Source: Palleronia marisminoris | GTDB lineage: Bacteria > Pseudomonadota > Alphaproteobacteria > Rhodobacterales > Rhodobacteraceae | DNA: 64,000 nt | Direction of reading: 5' to 3' | Assembly (NCBI RefSeq): GCF_900172315.1 | Contig: NZ_FWFV01000002.1 | Span: forward strand, 372,001-436,000 | Part shown: positions 42,292-50,937 of the stretch, piece by piece | Position numbering within the stretch: position 1 is the first letter of the stretch | Layout: every line of letters starts with the position of its first letter | The notes under the pieces: model-generated | The model's database searches: none | Seen by the model: only the letters and a program-made list of their open reading frames with translations | What the model was told of the DNA's origin: nothing | Translations under genes and position numbers: made by a program

Positions 42292-43867
42292 GTCTGCCCT
42301 CCTGCCTGAGAACGACCCCGACGAAAAGCCCCGAGAACAGGATGATGGCCGCGGCGTAGGGCGCGGCATCCACCAGCATCCCTTCGGAGGTGCGGCTGAA
42401 CATGGTGATCGCGAGAGAGCGGAACCCTGTCGGCGCCAGCAGGAACGCGATCGGCAGCTCTTTCATCGCGATGACGAAGACCAGCACCATGCCGCTGATC
42501 AGGCTGCGGCGGATCAACGGAAACGTGACATGCCGCAAGACGCCCAACGGCCGATAGCCAAGGGAGCGCGCGGCCTCTTCGAGGCTCGGGCGCGCGAGGT
42601 AGAGGGCCGACCGGATCGGTCCGAGCGCGAGCGCGAGAAACGCCAGGGAATAGGCAAGGATCAACAGGATGTGCGACTGGTAGAGAAAGCGTGCCGTCGA
42701 CAGCGACAGGAACACGAAGGCCAGGGCGAAAGCGATCGGCGGCACCGCGTAGCCGACGAAGGCCAGCCGATTGATCAGCCGCGATAGCGGCGAAGGGTAT
42801 CGAACCGCCAGCACCGCCACCGGCAGCGCGAGCATGGCCGCCAGTATCGCCGACGGGACTGCCACCGACACCGACTGCCAGAAGGCGCGGCCGAGGACGG
42901 GCAGCGACGGGAGGACTGGTTCCGCGCTCAGCCAGAAGGCCAGCACGGCGATGGGCAGGCCGACGGCCGCCAGCGCCACCAGCGTGACGAAACCCCAGGC
43001 TGCGACCTGTCCCGCAGGCCCGAGTTCCACCAGGCGCCGCGCGGCGCCTGTGCCGACTCCGGTACGCGCATAGTGGGTGCCCTCGCGCAGCCGGCCTTCC
43101 CACCAGATGACCGAAACCGCGATTGCCACGAGGATCAGGGCGATCCAGGCGGCGTAGATCCTGTCGTAGGCGGCGACGTACTGGGTGTAGAGCGCGTATG
43201 AGAAGACCTCGTAGCGCATGAGCGCGACCGCCCCGAAATCCCCGATCGTGTAGAGGCCGACGACGAGCCACGAGGCGAACAGCGACGGCCGGAGATGGGG
43301 CAGCGTCACGCGGGTGAAGACCTGGCGGGGGGTGCAGCCGAGGGCGCGAGCGCTTTCCTCCAGGCTCGGGTCGAGGGTGGAAAGAGCGACGCGCAGGTTC
43401 AGGAATACGTATGGAAAGGTGTAAAGGCCAAGTGCCAGGGTCGCTCCCAGCCAGCCCTCCGGGCGCGGCAGGCTCCAACCGAATACCTGGTTCATGAATC
43501 CGTAATGGCCCGACATGCCGATCAGCGAATACGCCATGACGTAGCCGGGGACCGCCAGGGGGAGCGTGACGAGCAGAGTCGCCAGCCCGCGGCCCGCGAG
43601 CGCGGTGCGGGTCGTCAGCCACGCCAGCGGACCCGCGATCAGCGTGGTCAGCGCCAGTACCCCCGCGACGAGTGCGGCAGTGTTGGCCATCAACTCCGCC
43701 GTCCGCCCCCTCACAACGAGAGAAACGACCGTGGCGGGGTCGCCCTCGGTCGCACGCAGAAGCAGGTAGAATACGGGGATTATCATCGCCGCACCCACCA
43801 GGATGGCAGGTGCGGTGAGGATGGCGGGCGGCGCGCGCCTGCGGCCGCCCTTGATCTGCGCTGTCAA
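42284..43867 (-). CDS. fbpB: Iron(III) ABC transporter permease, fused two-domain FbpB type
   Basis: A 527-residue permease with about 12 membrane helices and two binding-protein-dependent transport domains. Both EAA-like loops are seen: E-E-S-A-R-A-L-G-C-T-P in the first half and E-E-A-A-R-S-L-G-Y-R-P in the second. The fused arrangement is normal for FbpB. It starts four bases inside the end of the binding-protein gene and overlaps fbpC, giving tight coupling. Confidence 0.92.
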   Translation of the reverse strand: MTAQIKGGRRRAPPAILTAPAILVGAAMIIPVFYLLLRATEGDPATVVSLVVRGRTAELMANTAALVAGVLALTTLIAGPLAWLTTRTALAGRGLATLLVTLPLAVPGYVMAYSLIGMSGHYGFMNQVFGWSLPRPEGWLGATLALGLYTFPYVFLNLRVALSTLDPSLEESARALGCTPRQVFTRVTLPHLRPSLFASWLVVGLYTIGDFGAVALMRYEVFSYALYTQYVAAYDRIYAAWIALILVAIAVSVIWWEGRLREGTHYARTGVGTGAARRLVELGPAGQVAAWGFVTLVALAAVGLPIAVLAFWLSAEPVLPSLPVLGRAFWQSVSVAVPSAILAAMLALPVAVLAVRYPSPLSRLINRLAFVGYAVPPIAFALAFVFLSLSTARFLYQSHILLILAYSLAFLALALGPIRSALYLARPSLEEAARSLGYRPLGVLRHVTFPLIRRSLISGMVLVFVIAMKELPIAFLLAPTGFRSLAITMFSRTSEGMLVDAAPYAAAIILFSGLFVGVVLRQEGRHD

Positions 43868-44862
43868 AGCAGTCCGGCGTCTCGGAGCAGGTTCAGCGTG
43901 CCTTCGAGATCGTCGAGCGTGTTGAGGTCGACGTCCGGCGCGGCCTCGCGCACCTCTTCGAAGCTCGGTTCCTGATTGCCGCTGCCCGCGCCCTCGACCA
44001 CCGCGTATTCATGATTGTCTTCCGAGAAGTAGGCCTGCGCCTCGTCCGAAAGCAGGAAGGACACGAATTGCTGTGCGAGCTCCTGATCGTCAGAGGATTG
44101 CAGCACCCCGACACCCGCGGCCATGAGCAGGTTGCCGATGTCGCCATCTTCGAAAAGCGCCTGGTCGACCGGGAAGTTCGGGTCGGCTTCCTTGCTGCGC
44201 AGCAGGTAGTAGTGGTTGACGAGGCCGAAGTCGATCTCTCCGTCGGCGATCGCCTGGACCTGCGACGAGTTGTTCGAGTAGGCCTGCGTGTCGTTCTCGA
44301 CCATTCCGTCGAGCCAGGCGCGGGTCTCGTCCTCTCCGAGCTCTTCGCGAATGGCCGTCAGGTGGGCCTGGAACGAACCGTTGGTGGGCGCCCAGCCGAC
44401 GCGGCCCGCATAGGCGTCCCCCGTCAGGTCGGTGATCGAGGCCGGCATCTCGTCGTCGCTCACCCGATCGGGCGAATAGACGAAGAGGCGGGCGCGGCCC
44501 GAGGCGGCGACCCAGCGGCCCTGGTCGTCGCGCAGTCCCTCCGGCACGCGGTTCAGGATGTCTTCGGGGAGAGGCGCGAACATGTCGCCGACGGCACCCA
44601 ACGCACCGGGATCCTGCGCCCAGAACACGTCGGCGGGACTGGCCTCGCCCTCTTCCTGAAGCAGGACGGCGAGTTCGGCAGTGCCACCATAACGCACTTC
44701 GACATCGGCACCCGACTGTTCCTCGAACATTTCGATAAGCGGCGCCACGAGGGATTCACCGCGTCCCGAATAGAGGACGAGGTCCTGCGCAACGACGGGA
44801 GTACCGAGACCAGCCAGCACTGCGGCGGTCAGCAGAGGAGAGGAGAGGCGTGTTGTGGGCAT
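43864..44862 (-). CDS. fbpA: Periplasmic iron(III)-binding protein, FbpA type
   Basis: A 332-residue binding protein with signal peptide (L-L-T-A-A-V-L-A-G-L-G-T-P-V-V-A-Q). It starts L-V-L-Y-S-G-R-G-E-S-L-V and has the tyrosine pair N-H-Y-Y-L-L-R that coordinates ferric iron in FbpA-type proteins. W-A-P-T-N-G-S-F-Q-A is also a family feature. It is the first gene of the leftward operon fbpABC, preceded by a good promoter about 105 bases upstream. Confidence 0.92.
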   Translation of the reverse strand: MPTTRLSSPLLTAAVLAGLGTPVVAQDLVLYSGRGESLVAPLIEMFEEQSGADVEVRYGGTAELAVLLQEEGEASPADVFWAQDPGALGAVGDMFAPLPEDILNRVPEGLRDDQGRWVAASGRARLFVYSPDRVSDDEMPASITDLTGDAYAGRVGWAPTNGSFQAHLTAIREELGEDETRAWLDGMVENDTQAYSNNSSQVQAIADGEIDFGLVNHYYLLRSKEADPNFPVDQALFEDGDIGNLLMAAGVGVLQSSDDQELAQQFVSFLLSDEAQAYFSEDNHEYAVVEGAGSGNQEPSFEEVREAAPDVDLNTLDDLEGTLNLLRDAGLL

Positions 44863-44967
44863 ATCAGGTCGCTTTCAGTGTGAGCACGCGCGCCCGAAGG
44901 ATGGGTGTGGGCCCCGCGCGAAGTGACATCATCTCGATCGCGCCATGGATTGGCGCAGCTGTCACTC

Positions 44968-44996
44968 CTCATACGGTTTCATATTAAAACGGTCAA
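44968..44996 (-). promoter_or_regulatory. Promoter of fbpABC
   Basis: On the minus strand, TTGACC (44996-44991) and TATGAG (44973-44968) are separated by exactly 17 bases. The spacer holds GTTTTAATATGAAAC, an imperfect palindrome that could bind an iron regulator. I could not match it with certainty to a Fur, Irr or RirA box. Confidence 0.5.
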
Positions 44997-45076
44997 GTAT
45001 TGTGAGCGTGGCAAGGCGTCCGGTTGACGGCGCGCGCCATCGTCGTCAAATGCCGAGCCGCTTTCTCGAGAGCCCC

Positions 45077-45847
45077 ATGACCCACCGCGACCGCCTTGCC
45101 GCCTTCCTAGACCGTAGCATCACGCGCCATACGATCACCGGCATCATCCTTGTGAACGCGGTGACGCTTGGCCTGGAGACTTCCGATGCCGTCATGGCCG
45201 AGGTTGGCGGTCTCATTCTGGCCATCGACCGGATCTGTCTGGCCGTTTTCGTGCTCGAGCTGGCGACGAAGCTCTACGCCCTGGGGCCAAGGTTCTTCCG
45301 CAGCGGGTGGAACCTCTTCGACTTGGCGGTGGTGGCGATTGCCCTGGCACCCACCACGGACGGGCTGTCGGTCTTGCGCGCGCTGCGCATCCTGCGAGTC
45401 CTGCGGGTCGTCTCGGTGGCGCCAAGTCTGAGGCGCGTGGTCGAAGGCTTCCTGACTGCGCTTCCCGGCATGGCCAGCGTCTTCCTGTTGTTGTCCCTGA
45501 TCTTCTACATCGGCGCCGTGATCGCGACGAAGCTGTTCGGGGACGCATTCCACGAATGGTTCGGCGACCTCGGCAGCTCTGCCTATACCCTGTTTCAGAT
45601 CATGACCCTGGAAAGCTGGTCCATGGGCATCGTTCGCCCGGTGATGGAAACATATCCGGCCGCCTGGGCCTTCTTCGTGCCTTTCATCCTGATCACGACC
45701 TTCGCGGTGACGAACCTGATCGTCGGCCTGATCGTGAACTCGATGCAATCGGCACACGAGGAAGAAAGCGTGGCGGCCACGGACGCCTATCGCGACGAGA
45801 TCCTGACCCGACTTGCTGCCATCGAGAAGCGGCTCAGCGAACGCTGA
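45077..45847 (+). CDS. Voltage-gated sodium channel, NaChBac (NavBac) family
   Basis: A 256-residue one-domain channel from ATG 45077 with six membrane helices. The S4 voltage sensor is L-R-A-L-R-I-L-R-V-L-R-V-V with arginines every third residue. The selectivity filter T-L-E-S-W-S-M-G (about residues 177-184) is the NavBac sodium type. The S6 part F-V-P-F-I-L-I-T-T-F-A-V-T-N-L-I-V-G-L is followed by a C-terminal helix bundle, as in the tetrameric channels from marine Rhodobacteraceae (NavSp, NavRd). Four subunits form the pore in the inner membrane. It has no evident operon partners; an association with motility or pH response is known for relatives only. Confidence 0.94.
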   Translation: MTHRDRLAAFLDRSITRHTITGIILVNAVTLGLETSDAVMAEVGGLILAIDRICLAVFVLELATKLYALGPRFFRSGWNLFDLAVVAIALAPTTDGLSVLRALRILRVLRVVSVAPSLRRVVEGFLTALPGMASVFLLLSLIFYIGAVIATKLFGDAFHEWFGDLGSSAYTLFQIMTLESWSMGIVRPVMETYPAAWAFFVPFILITTFAVTNLIVGLIVNSMQSAHEEESVAATDAYRDEILTRLAAIEKRLSER

Positions 45848-45930
45848 CGTTCCTCGCCCGACTCTGTTGAAACGGGCTCGACCTCTGGCTGCGGCACTGT
45901 CGCCAGATGCATGGCGGCAGCCTTGTCCGC

Positions 45931-45965
45931 TATGTCCGACATAACCCTTGACTATGTCCGACAAT
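45931..45965. promoter_or_regulatory. Two spaced palindromic operator sites upstream of the FadR-type regulator gene
   Basis: TATGTCCGACATA (45931-45943) is a perfect palindrome around one central base. A second copy, TATGTCCGACAAT (45953-45965), keeps the TGTC-C-GACA core. The centres are 22 bases apart, two helical turns. The pattern fits binding of a GntR/FadR-type dimer, and the regulator gene begins 19 bases further on. The likely control is autoregulation of the whole operon. Confidence 0.7.
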
Positions 45966-45984
45966 CCGCCGCAGCCTCGACTGC

Positions 45985-46692
45985 ATGAACCAGCTCGCCT
46001 CGCCTCATGTCACGACCAAACAACGCGATGTGCTGGATGCGCTCTTGGGGATGATCGAGGCGCGGCAGCTCGGCATCGGCGATCGGCTTCCCCCCGAGAT
46101 GGAGCTGGCCCGGACACTGGGGGTCGGCCGCTCGACCGTGCGTGAGGCGCTGCGATCGTGGCAGGACATGGGGATCGTGAGCCGCAACAAGGGTGCGGGC
46201 ACCGTGCTGGCCGCCGAGATCTCGGGACGCTCGATGCAGCTGCCGCTTTCGGTCAGCCTCGAGGCCGAGAGCCTGCTGCGCACCCTTGCCGTGCGCCGCC
46301 CGCTCGAGATCGAGGCGGTCCGGCTCGCCGCGCGCAACGCCACGGAACGCGACCGGCACGCGATCACCGGCCGGATGCTCGACCTGATGCAGGCCTACGA
46401 CAGCGGCGACGACTGGCGCGCGGCCGATCACCGCTTCCACGCCGCGATCCACGAGGCCAGCGGCAACCCGCTGTTTGGCCAGATCATCACCCAGCTGCAG
46501 CGCGCCTTCGCCGAGGTCTACGAGGCGCCCTTCGGCGAGCCGCAGCTGGGCCACGCGACGGTGCCGCGCCACAGGCCGCTGGCCGAGGCGGTGGTCGAGG
46601 GGCGCGACGCCGTGGCCGCGGGACTGATGCAGGAGATCCTCGAGGAAACCGAGATCGCCGCAAGACAGATCATGAAGGACAAGAGCAGATGA
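45985..46692 (+). CDS. FadR-subfamily GntR transcriptional regulator
   Basis: A 235-residue regulator. The N-terminal winged helix has I-G-D-R-L-P-P-E-M-E-L-A-R-T-L-G-V-G-R-S-T-V-R-E-A-L. The C-terminal FCD domain has D-H-R-F-H-A-A-I-H-E-A-S-G-N-P-L and the later V-P-R-H-R-P-L-A-E-A-V, with the aspartate and histidines that bind a metal and ligand. Two palindromes directly upstream are its probable targets. The stop overlaps the PLP enzyme gene (ATGA), so it belongs to the operon it likely controls. The ligand may be the transported compound or its product. Confidence 0.9.
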   Translation: MNQLASPHVTTKQRDVLDALLGMIEARQLGIGDRLPPEMELARTLGVGRSTVREALRSWQDMGIVSRNKGAGTVLAAEISGRSMQLPLSVSLEAESLLRTLAVRRPLEIEAVRLAARNATERDRHAITGRMLDLMQAYDSGDDWRAADHRFHAAIHEASGNPLFGQIITQLQRAFAEVYEAPFGEPQLGHATVPRHRPLAEAVVEGRDAVAAGLMQEILEETEIAARQIMKDKSR

Positions 46693-47849
46693 CGCAGAGC
46701 GACGAGGCGCTGGCCATGGAGACCTGGCTGTCCCAGCCCCATGGCGGACCGGAGGGATCGGTCACGCCGCCGCTGTTCCAGACCTCGCTCTTCACCTTCG
46801 ACGACTTCGCCTCGTTCGAGGCGCGCATGGCCGGCCACAGCGACCGGGCGCTCTACACCCGCGTCCAGAACCCGACCGTGGCGGCGTTCGAGACGGCGAT
46901 GGCGCGGCTCGAGGGGGGTGCGGCGGCCGTGGGCTTCGCGTCCGGCATGGGCGCCATCTCGTCGACGCTGTTCGCGCTGCTCAAGCCCGGCGACCGCGTC
47001 GCCTGCGTGGAGCACGTCTATCCCGACGCCTTCCGCCTGTTCGAGCAGGTGCTGCGCCCCTGGGGCGTGGAGATCACCTATCACGCCCCCCGCGCCTTCG
47101 CCGAAAACCCCGAACTGCTGGATGGGGTGACGCTCGCCTATCTCGAAAGCCCGAACTCTTCGATGATGGAGGTGACCGACCTGGGAGCGACGGCCGAACA
47201 TGCGCGGCGCCACGGCGTGTTGACGGTGATCGACAACAGCTGGGCGACCCCGGTCTTCCAGCGGCCGCTGGAACAGGGCATCGACGTGGTCCTGCACTCG
47301 GCCTCGAAATACATCTCGGGCCATTCCGACACCGTCGCCGGGGTCGTGATCTCGTCCGACGAGATCATCGCGAAGCTGCGCGGCCTGACGCTGCCGCTCT
47401 TCGGGGCCAAGCTCGCCCCGTTCGAGGCCTGGCTGCTGGTGCGCGGCCTGCGCACCCTGCCCGCGCGGATGCGCGAGCATCAGCGCACCGCCGACATCTT
47501 CGTCGACCGCCTGTCGTCCCGATCTGAGGTTGCGAAGGTCCGCTCGCCCGGGCCGAACAGCGTCCCCGGCCTGACTGGACGCTCGGGGCTCATGTCGGTC
47601 GAGTTCACCGATGCCGTGGACATCCCGCGCTTCGCGGATGCGCTGAAACATTTCCGCCTCGGGGTCAGCTGGGGTGGCTTCGAAAGCCTCGTGGTTCCCG
47701 CCGCGATCACCCTGAAGCAGGCGGGGCCGAAGAACTCCGCCCAGCATTTCGGCGTGCCCGAGCGGCTCGTACGGCTCTCGCTGGGGCTCGAGGACGTGGA
47801 AGACCTCTGGCGCGACATCGAGCGCGCGCTCGACACGGCAACTGCATAA
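46689..47849 (+). CDS. Cys/Met-metabolism-type PLP-dependent enzyme
   Basis: A 386-residue enzyme of the cystathionine gamma-synthase/methionine gamma-lyase family. Seen are L-Y-T-R-V-Q-N-P-T, the PLP-stacking region F-A-S-G-M-G-A-I-S-S-T, V-I-D-N-S-W-A-T-P and the lysine in H-S-A-S-K-Y-I-S-G-H-S-D. R-L-S-L-G-L-E-D lies near the end. Family members form or break C-S bonds in amino acids. Lying between a FadR-type regulator and a sugar-type importer, it probably degrades an imported sulfur or amino compound, not methionine biosynthesis. The exact reaction is open. Confidence 0.88.
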   Translation: MTQSDEALAMETWLSQPHGGPEGSVTPPLFQTSLFTFDDFASFEARMAGHSDRALYTRVQNPTVAAFETAMARLEGGAAAVGFASGMGAISSTLFALLKPGDRVACVEHVYPDAFRLFEQVLRPWGVEITYHAPRAFAENPELLDGVTLAYLESPNSSMMEVTDLGATAEHARRHGVLTVIDNSWATPVFQRPLEQGIDVVLHSASKYISGHSDTVAGVVISSDEIIAKLRGLTLPLFGAKLAPFEAWLLVRGLRTLPARMREHQRTADIFVDRLSSRSEVAKVRSPGPNSVPGLTGRSGLMSVEFTDAVDIPRFADALKHFRLGVSWGGFESLVVPAAITLKQAGPKNSAQHFGVPERLVRLSLGLEDVEDLWRDIERALDTATA

Positions 47850-47906
47850 GGCCCCAATCAAGAGGGCCGTCCGACCGACAAGATCAACCAACAGGGAGAC
47901 AACACG

Positions 47907-49157
47907 ATGAAACGATTGACCTGCGCCACGGCGCTCGCCCTGCTAGCGGCAGGCGGCACACAAGCCGCGGACCTCACCCTCGTCGAGGTCATCACCAGCC
48001 CCGAGCGCACCGAAACGCTGGAAAGCCTTACCTCCGCCTGGGAGGAGGAAACCGGCAACACCGTCGAGATCGTCTCGCTTCCCTGGGGCCAGGCCTTCGA
48101 GAAGTTCGCCACCATGGTCGCGGGCGGTGACATCCCCGACGTGGTCGAGATGCCCGACCGCTGGCTGGCGCTCTACGGGCAGCGGCTGATGGATCTCGCG
48201 CCGCACGTGGAGGGGTGGGAGCATGCGGACACGCTGACCCAGGCCACGACCGACATGGGCTCTGCAACCTCCGACGGTTCGCTGAAGGAGATCCCCTACG
48301 GCTTCTACCTGCGGGCCATGTTCTACAACAAGGACCTGCTCGAAGAGGCCGGCATCGACGGCCCGCCCGAGACGATGGAGGAGTTCCGCGAAGCCGCCGC
48401 GGCGGTGTCGGAGCTTGACGGCAAGTCCGGCTACTGCCTGCGCGGCGGACCGGGCGGCCTGAACGCCTGGATGATGATGGCGGCGGCGATGCGCGGCGAC
48501 TCCGCGTTCTTCGACGAGAACGGCCAGAGCACCATCAACTCGCCCGAAGCCGTCGAGGGTCTGCAGTTCCTGATCGACATGTACCAGGATGGCCTTGCGC
48601 CGCGGGATTCCGTGTCGTGGGGCTTCAACGAGATCGTGGCCGGCTTCTATTCCGGCACCTGCGCCTTCCTCGACCAGGACCCGGACGCGCTGATCGCAGT
48701 GTCCGAGCGCATGGATGCAGACAGCTTCGCCGTGGCGCCGATGCCCAAGGGCCCGGACGGCAAGGCGTTCCCGACCATCGGCTACGCCGGCTGGGCCGCG
48801 TTCGACTCCACGGAGCATCCGGACGAGGCTTGGTCGCTCATCGCGCATCTTTCCAAGCCTGAGTCCAACGAGACATGGGCGAAACGCGTGGGCGTCATCC
48901 CGATCCATGAAGGCGCGGACCGGGACCCCTACTACCAGTCCGAGCAGTTCAAGGGCTGGTTCACCGAGCTCAACGACCCCGCCTACGAGCCGATCACCAT
49001 GCCCGCCTATCTCGAGCAGTTCGGCTACTTCGCAGACTCCATCGCGCTCGAGACCTCGCAGCAGGCGTTGCTGGGCGAGATCACGGCGCAGGAGATGGCC
49101 GACCAGTGGGCCGAGTTCCTGACCGAGCAATACGCGGCCTGGCAAGAGAACCAGTGA
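47907..49157 (+). CDS. ABC transporter solute-binding protein, family 1 (sugar type)
   Basis: A 416-residue exported protein with signal peptide (C-A-T-A-L-A-L-L-A-A-G-G-T-Q-A-A). The body has the family 1 pattern: L-T-S-A-W-E-E-E-T-G-N-T-V-E, D-V-V-E-M-P-D-R-W, P-Y-G-F-Y-L-R-A-M-F-Y-N-K-D-L and G-Y-A-G-W-A-A-F. Such proteins bind sugars, polyols or glycerol-phosphate compounds. GGGAGA lies before the ATG, 57 bases after the PLP gene. Its stop overlaps the permease gene. The cargo is unknown. Confidence 0.9.
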   Translation: MKRLTCATALALLAAGGTQAADLTLVEVITSPERTETLESLTSAWEEETGNTVEIVSLPWGQAFEKFATMVAGGDIPDVVEMPDRWLALYGQRLMDLAPHVEGWEHADTLTQATTDMGSATSDGSLKEIPYGFYLRAMFYNKDLLEEAGIDGPPETMEEFREAAAAVSELDGKSGYCLRGGPGGLNAWMMMAAAMRGDSAFFDENGQSTINSPEAVEGLQFLIDMYQDGLAPRDSVSWGFNEIVAGFYSGTCAFLDQDPDALIAVSERMDADSFAVAPMPKGPDGKAFPTIGYAGWAAFDSTEHPDEAWSLIAHLSKPESNETWAKRVGVIPIHEGADRDPYYQSEQFKGWFTELNDPAYEPITMPAYLEQFGYFADSIALETSQQALLGEITAQEMADQWAEFLTEQYAAWQENQ

Positions 49158-50092
49158 CCGAGGTCTACGAACCCAAGAGCGTGCCCGGGATGCCCCGGAC
49201 ACGCTTCGGCCGGGCCTACCTGCGATACGCGGTGGAGCCCTGGCTCTACCTGTCGCCGGCGATGCTGCTGATCTGCATCGTCATGCTGGTGCCGCTGGCC
49301 ATCGGCATCTCGTACTCGGTCCAGTCGATCAACCTGCTCAACCCGTTCGACACGGGCTTCGTCGGGCTCGAGAATTTCGCTGCCCTTGGCGATGATCCCA
49401 AGTTCTGGGTGGCGACGGTCAACACCTTCTGGTGGACCTTCGGCTCGGTCAGCCTTCAATTCCTGCTGGGTCTCGGGCTCGCGCTGCTGCTTTCGCAGCC
49501 CTTCCACGGCAAGCGCGTGGTGCAGGCGCTGGTCTTCCTGCCCTGGGCGGTGCCGACCTTCCTCATCGCGCTGACATGGTCCTGGCTTCTGAACCCGGTC
49601 ATCGGCCCCCTGCCCCACTGGTGGGCTGCCATGGGCCTGCTGGACGAGCCCTACAACATCCTCAGCAACCCCGACACGGCGATGTGGGGCCCGATCCTCG
49701 CCAATGTCTGGTACGGCGTGCCCTTCTTCGCGATCACGCTGCTGGCCGCGCTGCAATCGATTCCAGGTGAGCTCTACGAGGCCGCCGAGATCGACGGGGC
49801 GTCGCGCTGGCAGAGCTTCACAAAGATCACCCTGCCCTTCCTCGGGCCGATGATTGCGATCACGGTGATGCTGCGGGCGATCTGGATCGCCAATTTCGCC
49901 GACCTGATCTACGTGATGACCGGCGGCGGGCCGGCCAATTCCACGCAGATCCTGTCCTCGTACATCTTCACGACCGCCTTCCGCCGCCTCGACTTCGGCT
50001 ATGCCTCGGCCATCGCCGTCGCGCTTCTGGCGGTGCTGATGGCCTACGCGGCGATCCTGCTCTTCGTCCGCTCGAAGCTGGTGAGGTTCTGA
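49154..50092 (+). CDS. ABC transporter permease (sugar type, first)
   Basis: A 312-residue permease starting at GTG 49154, inside the stop region of the binding-protein gene (GTGA). It has six membrane helices and the inner loop E-A-A-E-I-D-G-A-S-R-W-Q-S-F that contacts the ATPase. Y-L-S-P-A-M-L-L-I at the start is typical of MalF/UgpA-type permeases. It overlaps the next permease gene by one base. Confidence 0.92.
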   Translation: MTEVYEPKSVPGMPRTRFGRAYLRYAVEPWLYLSPAMLLICIVMLVPLAIGISYSVQSINLLNPFDTGFVGLENFAALGDDPKFWVATVNTFWWTFGSVSLQFLLGLGLALLLSQPFHGKRVVQALVFLPWAVPTFLIALTWSWLLNPVIGPLPHWWAAMGLLDEPYNILSNPDTAMWGPILANVWYGVPFFAITLLAALQSIPGELYEAAEIDGASRWQSFTKITLPFLGPMIAITVMLRAIWIANFADLIYVMTGGGPANSTQILSSYIFTTAFRRLDFGYASAIAVALLAVLMAYAAILLFVRSKLVRF

Positions 50093-50934
50093 TGGCTTCG
50101 ATCTCTCGCCCTCACCCCGCCCTCGTCGTCGGCAAGTATCTCGCGGTGGCCTTCTACGTCGCCTTCGCGCTGTTCCCGCTCTACTGGCTGTTCAAGATCG
50201 CGCTGACGCCAGACGCGCTGATCTATACGGACGGCACCGCGCTCTGGCCGTCGGCGCTGACGCTGGAGAACTTCCGGTCGGTCATCTTCGCCTCGGACTT
50301 CCTGGACTACTTCCGCAACTCGGTGATCGTGTCGCTGAGCACGGCGGCGGCCACCTCCCTGATCGCGGCGGCGGCGGGCTATGCCTTCTCGCGCTTCGTG
50401 TTCCGCGGAAAGCGCTGGGTCGTGGCGCTGATGCTGCTGACCCAGATGTTCCCGCTGCTGATGATCATCGCGCCGATCTACAAGATCGTTGCCGCGGTCG
50501 GGCTGCTGAATTCGCTCTGGAGCCTGATCATCGTCTACACCGCCTTCAACATCCCCTTCGCGACCTTCCTCATGCAGAGCTTCTTCGACGGCATCCCGAA
50601 GGACCTCGAGGAGGCCGCGATGATGGACGGATGCACCCGCTTCCAGGCGCTGCGCAAGGTGATCCTGCCGCTGACGCTGCCGGGCCTCGCGGCGACGCTG
50701 GGCTTCGTCTTCACCGCGGCATGGTCCGAGCTGTTGTTCGCGCTGATGCTGGTCAGCAAGACCGACGCCATGACCTTTCCGGTCGGGCTTCTGACCTTCG
50801 TGAGCAAGTTCTCGGTCGATTGGGGACAGATGATGGCGGCCGGCGTGCTGGCGCTGATCCCGTCCTGCCTCTTCTTCCTCTTCATCCAGAGATACCTGGT
50901 CCAGGGGCTCACCTCTGGCGCCGTGAAAGGATAA
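50092..50934 (+). CDS. ABC transporter permease (sugar type, second)
   Basis: A 280-residue MalG/UgpE-type permease with six helices. The start F-A-L-F-P-L-Y-W-L-F-K-I-A-L-T-P and the loop E-E-A-A-M-M-D-G-C-T-R-F-Q-A-L are usual. It forms the membrane channel together with the preceding permease. Three bases after its stop the ATPase gene begins. Confidence 0.92.
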   Translation: MASISRPHPALVVGKYLAVAFYVAFALFPLYWLFKIALTPDALIYTDGTALWPSALTLENFRSVIFASDFLDYFRNSVIVSLSTAAATSLIAAAAGYAFSRFVFRGKRWVVALMLLTQMFPLLMIIAPIYKIVAAVGLLNSLWSLIIVYTAFNIPFATFLMQSFFDGIPKDLEEAAMMDGCTRFQALRKVILPLTLPGLAATLGFVFTAAWSELLFALMLVSKTDAMTFPVGLLTFVSKFSVDWGQMMAAGVLALIPSCLFFLFIQRYLVQGLTSGAVKG

Positions 50935-50937
50935 GCC

